Below are positions 10,964-13,428 of a stretch of DNA of 13,428 bases, in pieces (position 1 is the first letter of the stretch; the number at the start of each line of letters is the position of its first letter). This DNA comes from an uncultured Taibaiella sp. (lineage in GTDB: Bacteria; Bacteroidota; Bacteroidia; Chitinophagales; Chitinophagaceae). The translations under genes and the position numbers were made by a program. Location of the stretch: contig CAMPJV010000030.1 in NCBI GenBank assembly GCA_946886975.1, forward strand, positions 1 through 13,428, read 5' to 3'. Under the pieces are notes generated by a model. The model saw only the letters and a list, made by a program, of their open reading frames with translations. It ran no database searches and was not told the origin of the DNA.

Positions 10964-13360
10964 ATGACTCCCAATCCAATTTCCGTATCGTTCAAACTAG
11001 ATGACGGACGAGAAATATCGATTGAAACGGGCAAACTCGCCCGCCAGGCTGATGGCGCAGTCGTAGTACGCTTAGGTAACTGTATGTTACTCGCTACTGT
11101 TGTTGCTAACTCAGAACCAAAACCTGGCCAATCTTTCTTCCCGCTGACCGTAGATTACCAGGAAAAATTTGCATCTGCCGGCCGTATCCCGGGTTCATTC
11201 TTCAAACGCGAAGGTCGTCTTAGCGATTATGAAGTGTTGATCTCCCGTCTGATCGACCGCGCATTGCGCCCGCTGTTCCCTGAAGACTATTACTGCGATG
11301 TGCAGGTAATGGTAACATTGATCTCTTCCGATCCTGAGGTAATGCCTGATGCATTGGCTTGTCTTGCTGCTTCGGCCGCGCTTGCTGTGTCTGACGTGCC
11401 CATCCAGGAAGTGATCTCCGAGGTACGCGTAGCTCGTATCAATGGTAAATACCTCATTAACCCAACCCGCACTGAGCTAAAAGATGCGGATATGGATTTC
11501 ATTATCGCTGCCACTGAAAAGAACATCATGATGGTGGAGGGCGAGGCTAAGGAATGCCAGGAAGAAGACATGATCCACGTAATAGAACTGGCTCATGAAG
11601 CAATCCGCAAGCAGATCAAAGCACAGATAGAACTTCGCGATAAGATAGGTGTAACTGCCAAACGTGACTATGTAAGAACCGAAACTAACGAAGAACTGAA
11701 AGCTAAGGTGGAAGCCTTTGCTGGTCCTCGTTTGAAAGAAATAAGCCGTAGCGCATCTCCTAAGCACGATCGTAGTCATGCTTTTAAGGAGCTACAGGAG
11801 GAACTGTTCATGCACCTTGCAGAAGGCCTGCAGGAAGGTGAGTCTGTACCTGATGCTACAAGGTCTTTTGCCAAGAAATATCTCGAGGACCTGCAGTACT
11901 ATACTGTACGTAACATGATCCTTGATGAGAGCCGCCGCCTTGATGGCCGTGGACTGGAAGATGTTCGTCCGCTAACCATGGAGATCGACTACCTTCCTTC
12001 TCCACACGGATCTGCGTTGTTTACTCGTGGCGAGACTCAGTCTCTAACTACAGTTACCTTAGGTACTTCACAAGATGAGCTATTGCAGGAAAGCGCTGCC
12101 ACTTCAGAGTATTCTAATTTCATATTGCACTATAACTTCCCTCCGTTCTCTACGGGTGAGGTGAAGTTCTTACGTGCTCCTGGTCGTCGTGAAGTAGGTC
12201 ATGGCCATTTGGCTATGCGCTCGCTAAGAATGATGATGCCCGGTAAGGATTACCCTTATACTGTACGTATCGTTTCTGACATACTGGAGTCTAACGGATC
12301 TTCTTCCATGGCTACTGTTTGTGCTGGTTCTCTTTCATTGATGGACGCTGGTGTTCCCTTGCCTAAGCACGTAGGTGGTGTGGCTATGGGTCTTATCAGT
12401 CGCGCTGAAGATGGCAAATGGGCCGTACTTACAGACATACTGGGTGATGAAGATCACCTCGGTGATATGGACTTTAAAGTAACAGGTACGCGTGATGGTA
12501 TCTGCGGTATTCAGATGGACATAAAGGTTGACGGTCTTAGCATGGATGTAATGCGAGCTGCACTGGCACAAGCCCGTCGCGGGCGCCTCCATATTCTTGA
12601 TGCTATGTATCAGTGTATCCCTTCTCATCGTGAAGAACTGAAGCCACATGCTCCACGTATCATACAGTTCAACATTGATCGTGAGTTCATCGGTGCTGTG
12701 ATAGGCCCGGGTGGTAAGATCATTCAGGAGATACAGCGTGAGACTGGTGCTACGATCAACATTGAAGAAGTAGATAATCAGGGCATCATCAAGATATTCT
12801 CTGCTAATAAGGAAAGTATTGATAAGGCGAAGGCCTGGATCAATGGTATCGTTGCTATTCCTGAAGTAGGTGCTACCTACGAAGGAACTGTAAAGAGCAT
12901 TGTACCATTTGGTGCGTTCATCGAGTTCATGCCGGGCAAGCAAGGTTTACTGCACATCTCTGAGGTGAGCTGGAAGCGTCTTGACAGCCTGGAAGGTGTA
13001 CTTGCTGAAGGTGATAAGGTAAAGATACAGCTGGTAGGCACTGACCCTAAGACGGGTAAGCTGCGCCTGAGCCGCAAGGTATTGATGCCAAAACCTGAAG
13101 GGTACGTAGAGCCTGAAAAGCGTGAGCGTCGCGAAGGTGGTGGCGACCGTGACCGCAGAAGCGGTGGCGGCGATCGCAGACAAGGTGGTGACCGTGGCGA
13201 CCGCAGACAAGGCGGTGGTGAGCGTAGAGATAACCGTGCCGAGCGCCCACAGCGTCAACAAGAAAAGCAGGCCGAAGGTCAGCAGCAGGAACAACCACAA
13301 GCACAGCAAGGCAGTAGCTTTACTGAAGGCGGTGGCGACGATGCGGATCTGGCGCTATAG
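10964..13360 (+). CDS. pnp: Polyribonucleotide nucleotidyltransferase (PNPase)
   Basis: Phosphate-dependent 3'-to-5' exoribonuclease active in mRNA decay, normally a trimer. Domains in order are a first RNase PH-like domain (about 12-150), an alpha-helical domain (about 240-330), and a second, catalytic RNase PH domain (about 335-560). The GDEDHLGDMDFK stretch there carries D497, D503 and K505, corresponding by motif to the E. coli catalytic residues. A KH domain (about 563-628, GPGG at 581-584) and an S1 domain (about 634-706) follow. The tail at 715-798 is unusual: RG/RGG-rich (719-760), then Gln-rich, then acidic. The body is of normal length; the tail brings it to 798 aa. The start ATG at 10964 is preceded by an out-of-frame ATG at 10947 whose six-codon frame ends in a TGA overlapping the pnp ATG. 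Probably transcribed through from rpsO. Confidence 0.98.
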   Translation: MTPNPISVSFKLDDGREISIETGKLARQADGAVVVRLGNCMLLATVVANSEPKPGQSFFPLTVDYQEKFASAGRIPGSFFKREGRLSDYEVLISRLIDRALRPLFPEDYYCDVQVMVTLISSDPEVMPDALACLAASAALAVSDVPIQEVISEVRVARINGKYLINPTRTELKDADMDFIIAATEKNIMMVEGEAKECQEEDMIHVIELAHEAIRKQIKAQIELRDKIGVTAKRDYVRTETNEELKAKVEAFAGPRLKEISRSASPKHDRSHAFKELQEELFMHLAEGLQEGESVPDATRSFAKKYLEDLQYYTVRNMILDESRRLDGRGLEDVRPLTMEIDYLPSPHGSALFTRGETQSLTTVTLGTSQDELLQESAATSEYSNFILHYNFPPFSTGEVKFLRAPGRREVGHGHLAMRSLRMMMPGKDYPYTVRIVSDILESNGSSSMATVCAGSLSLMDAGVPLPKHVGGVAMGLISRAEDGKWAVLTDILGDEDHLGDMDFKVTGTRDGICGIQMDIKVDGLSMDVMRAALAQARRGRLHILDAMYQCIPSHREELKPHAPRIIQFNIDREFIGAVIGPGGKIIQEIQRETGATINIEEVDNQGIIKIFSANKESIDKAKAWINGIVAIPEVGATYEGTVKSIVPFGAFIEFMPGKQGLLHISEVSWKRLDSLEGVLAEGDKVKIQLVGTDPKTGKLRLSRKVLMPKPEGYVEPEKRERREGGGDRDRRSGGGDRRQGGDRGDRRQGGGERRDNRAERPQRQQEKQAEGQQQEQPQAQQGSSFTEGGGDDADLAL

Positions 13361-13381
13361 ATTAGTATAAGTTTGTTTAGG

Positions 13382-13415
13382 AACAGCCCATTCGAAAGGA
13401 TGGGCTGTTTTTTAT
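13382..13415 (+). terminator. Rho-independent terminator after pnp
   Basis: AACAGCCCATTC (13382-13393) pairs with GGATGGGCTGTT (13398-13409) around a GAAA tetraloop (13394-13397), with one G-U pair, then a T-tract TTTTTT (13408-13413) and ATT. The stem is 12 bp and GC-rich in the centre, a textbook terminator 21 bp after the pnp stop. It closes the rpsO-pnp unit. Confidence 0.95.
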
Positions 13416-13428
13416 TCGCCTTTCTCCT

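Noticed and set aside
12335..12943. 202-codon open frame on the minus strand
   Set aside because: Antisense to the conserved catalytic and KH regions of pnp; a product of codon bias in a highly expressed gene.
12947..13309. Minus-strand frame rich in Leu, Ala and Thr, looking like a membrane protein
   Set aside because: It is the reverse of the repetitive RG/Q-rich pnp tail, so the hydrophobic look is a by-product of composition.

Overview
The window looks like a housekeeping stretch from the chromosome of a Bacteroidota bacterium, probably from the Chitinophagaceae/Sphingobacteriia side; that finer placement is an inference from protein flavour only. The evidence is the Bacteroidota-type omega subunit gene directly after bamD, an FtsI that ends in a PASTA domain, repeated perfect matches to the Bacteroidota -7 promoter element (TAnnTTTG), A-rich leaders without Shine-Dalgarno sequences, and a DUF721/DciA-like protein. 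All complete genes look intact, and I see no transposase, integrase, CRISPR array, tRNA or rRNA.

Positions 1-4903 (minus strand) hold the start of a division and cell-wall (dcw) cluster in the order mraZ, rsmH, ftsL, ftsI (PASTA-type), murE. The genes are packed with gaps of 0, 0, -4 and 6 bp, which implies one transcript. murE runs off the left edge. ftsI appears to begin with TTG inside a TTGA overlap with the ftsL stop.

Positions 4904-5483 are the only long non-coding stretch (580 bp), lying between the divergent mraZ and bamD genes. It is unusually rich in organised sequence. There is a four-unit, 10-bp-period array upstream of mraZ that looks like MraZ boxes, and two perfect DnaA boxes (TTATCCACA) in opposite orientation about 100 bp apart with A+T-rich DNA between and beside them. 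There are also four 11-bp-period AAAGCATAG repeats, a 14-bp ACCGAA/TTCGGT palindrome, and two perfect -7 elements pointing toward bamD. Coding direction switches here from leftward to rightward, so the region is a candidate replication origin or a DnaA/MraZ-controlled regulatory hub.

Positions 5484-7383 (plus) hold bamD (outer-membrane assembly lipoprotein) overlapping rpoZ (RNA polymerase omega), a strong terminator, then a YjjG-type HAD nucleotidase. Positions 7384-7651 are non-coding and hold the promoter and leader of a ClC-type chloride channel/transporter with two CBS domains (7652-9529).

Positions 9581-10468 (minus) hold an XRE/HigA-like regulator, a DUF721/DciA-like protein 7 bp downstream of it, and a small CsbD-like stress protein whose leader carries a 21-bp palindrome. 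Positions 10615-13428 (plus) hold rpsO, a strong hairpin, pnp with a long RG/Q-rich tail, and a terminator. The rpsO-pnp pair matches the classic ribosomal protein/PNPase unit, in which pnp is often autoregulated.

The genes themselves are core cell machinery. The most promising undescribed signals are regulatory: the 4904-5483 hub, the palindromes upstream of the XRE/rpsO and csbD-like genes, and the pairing of an XRE regulator with a helicase-loader-like gene.
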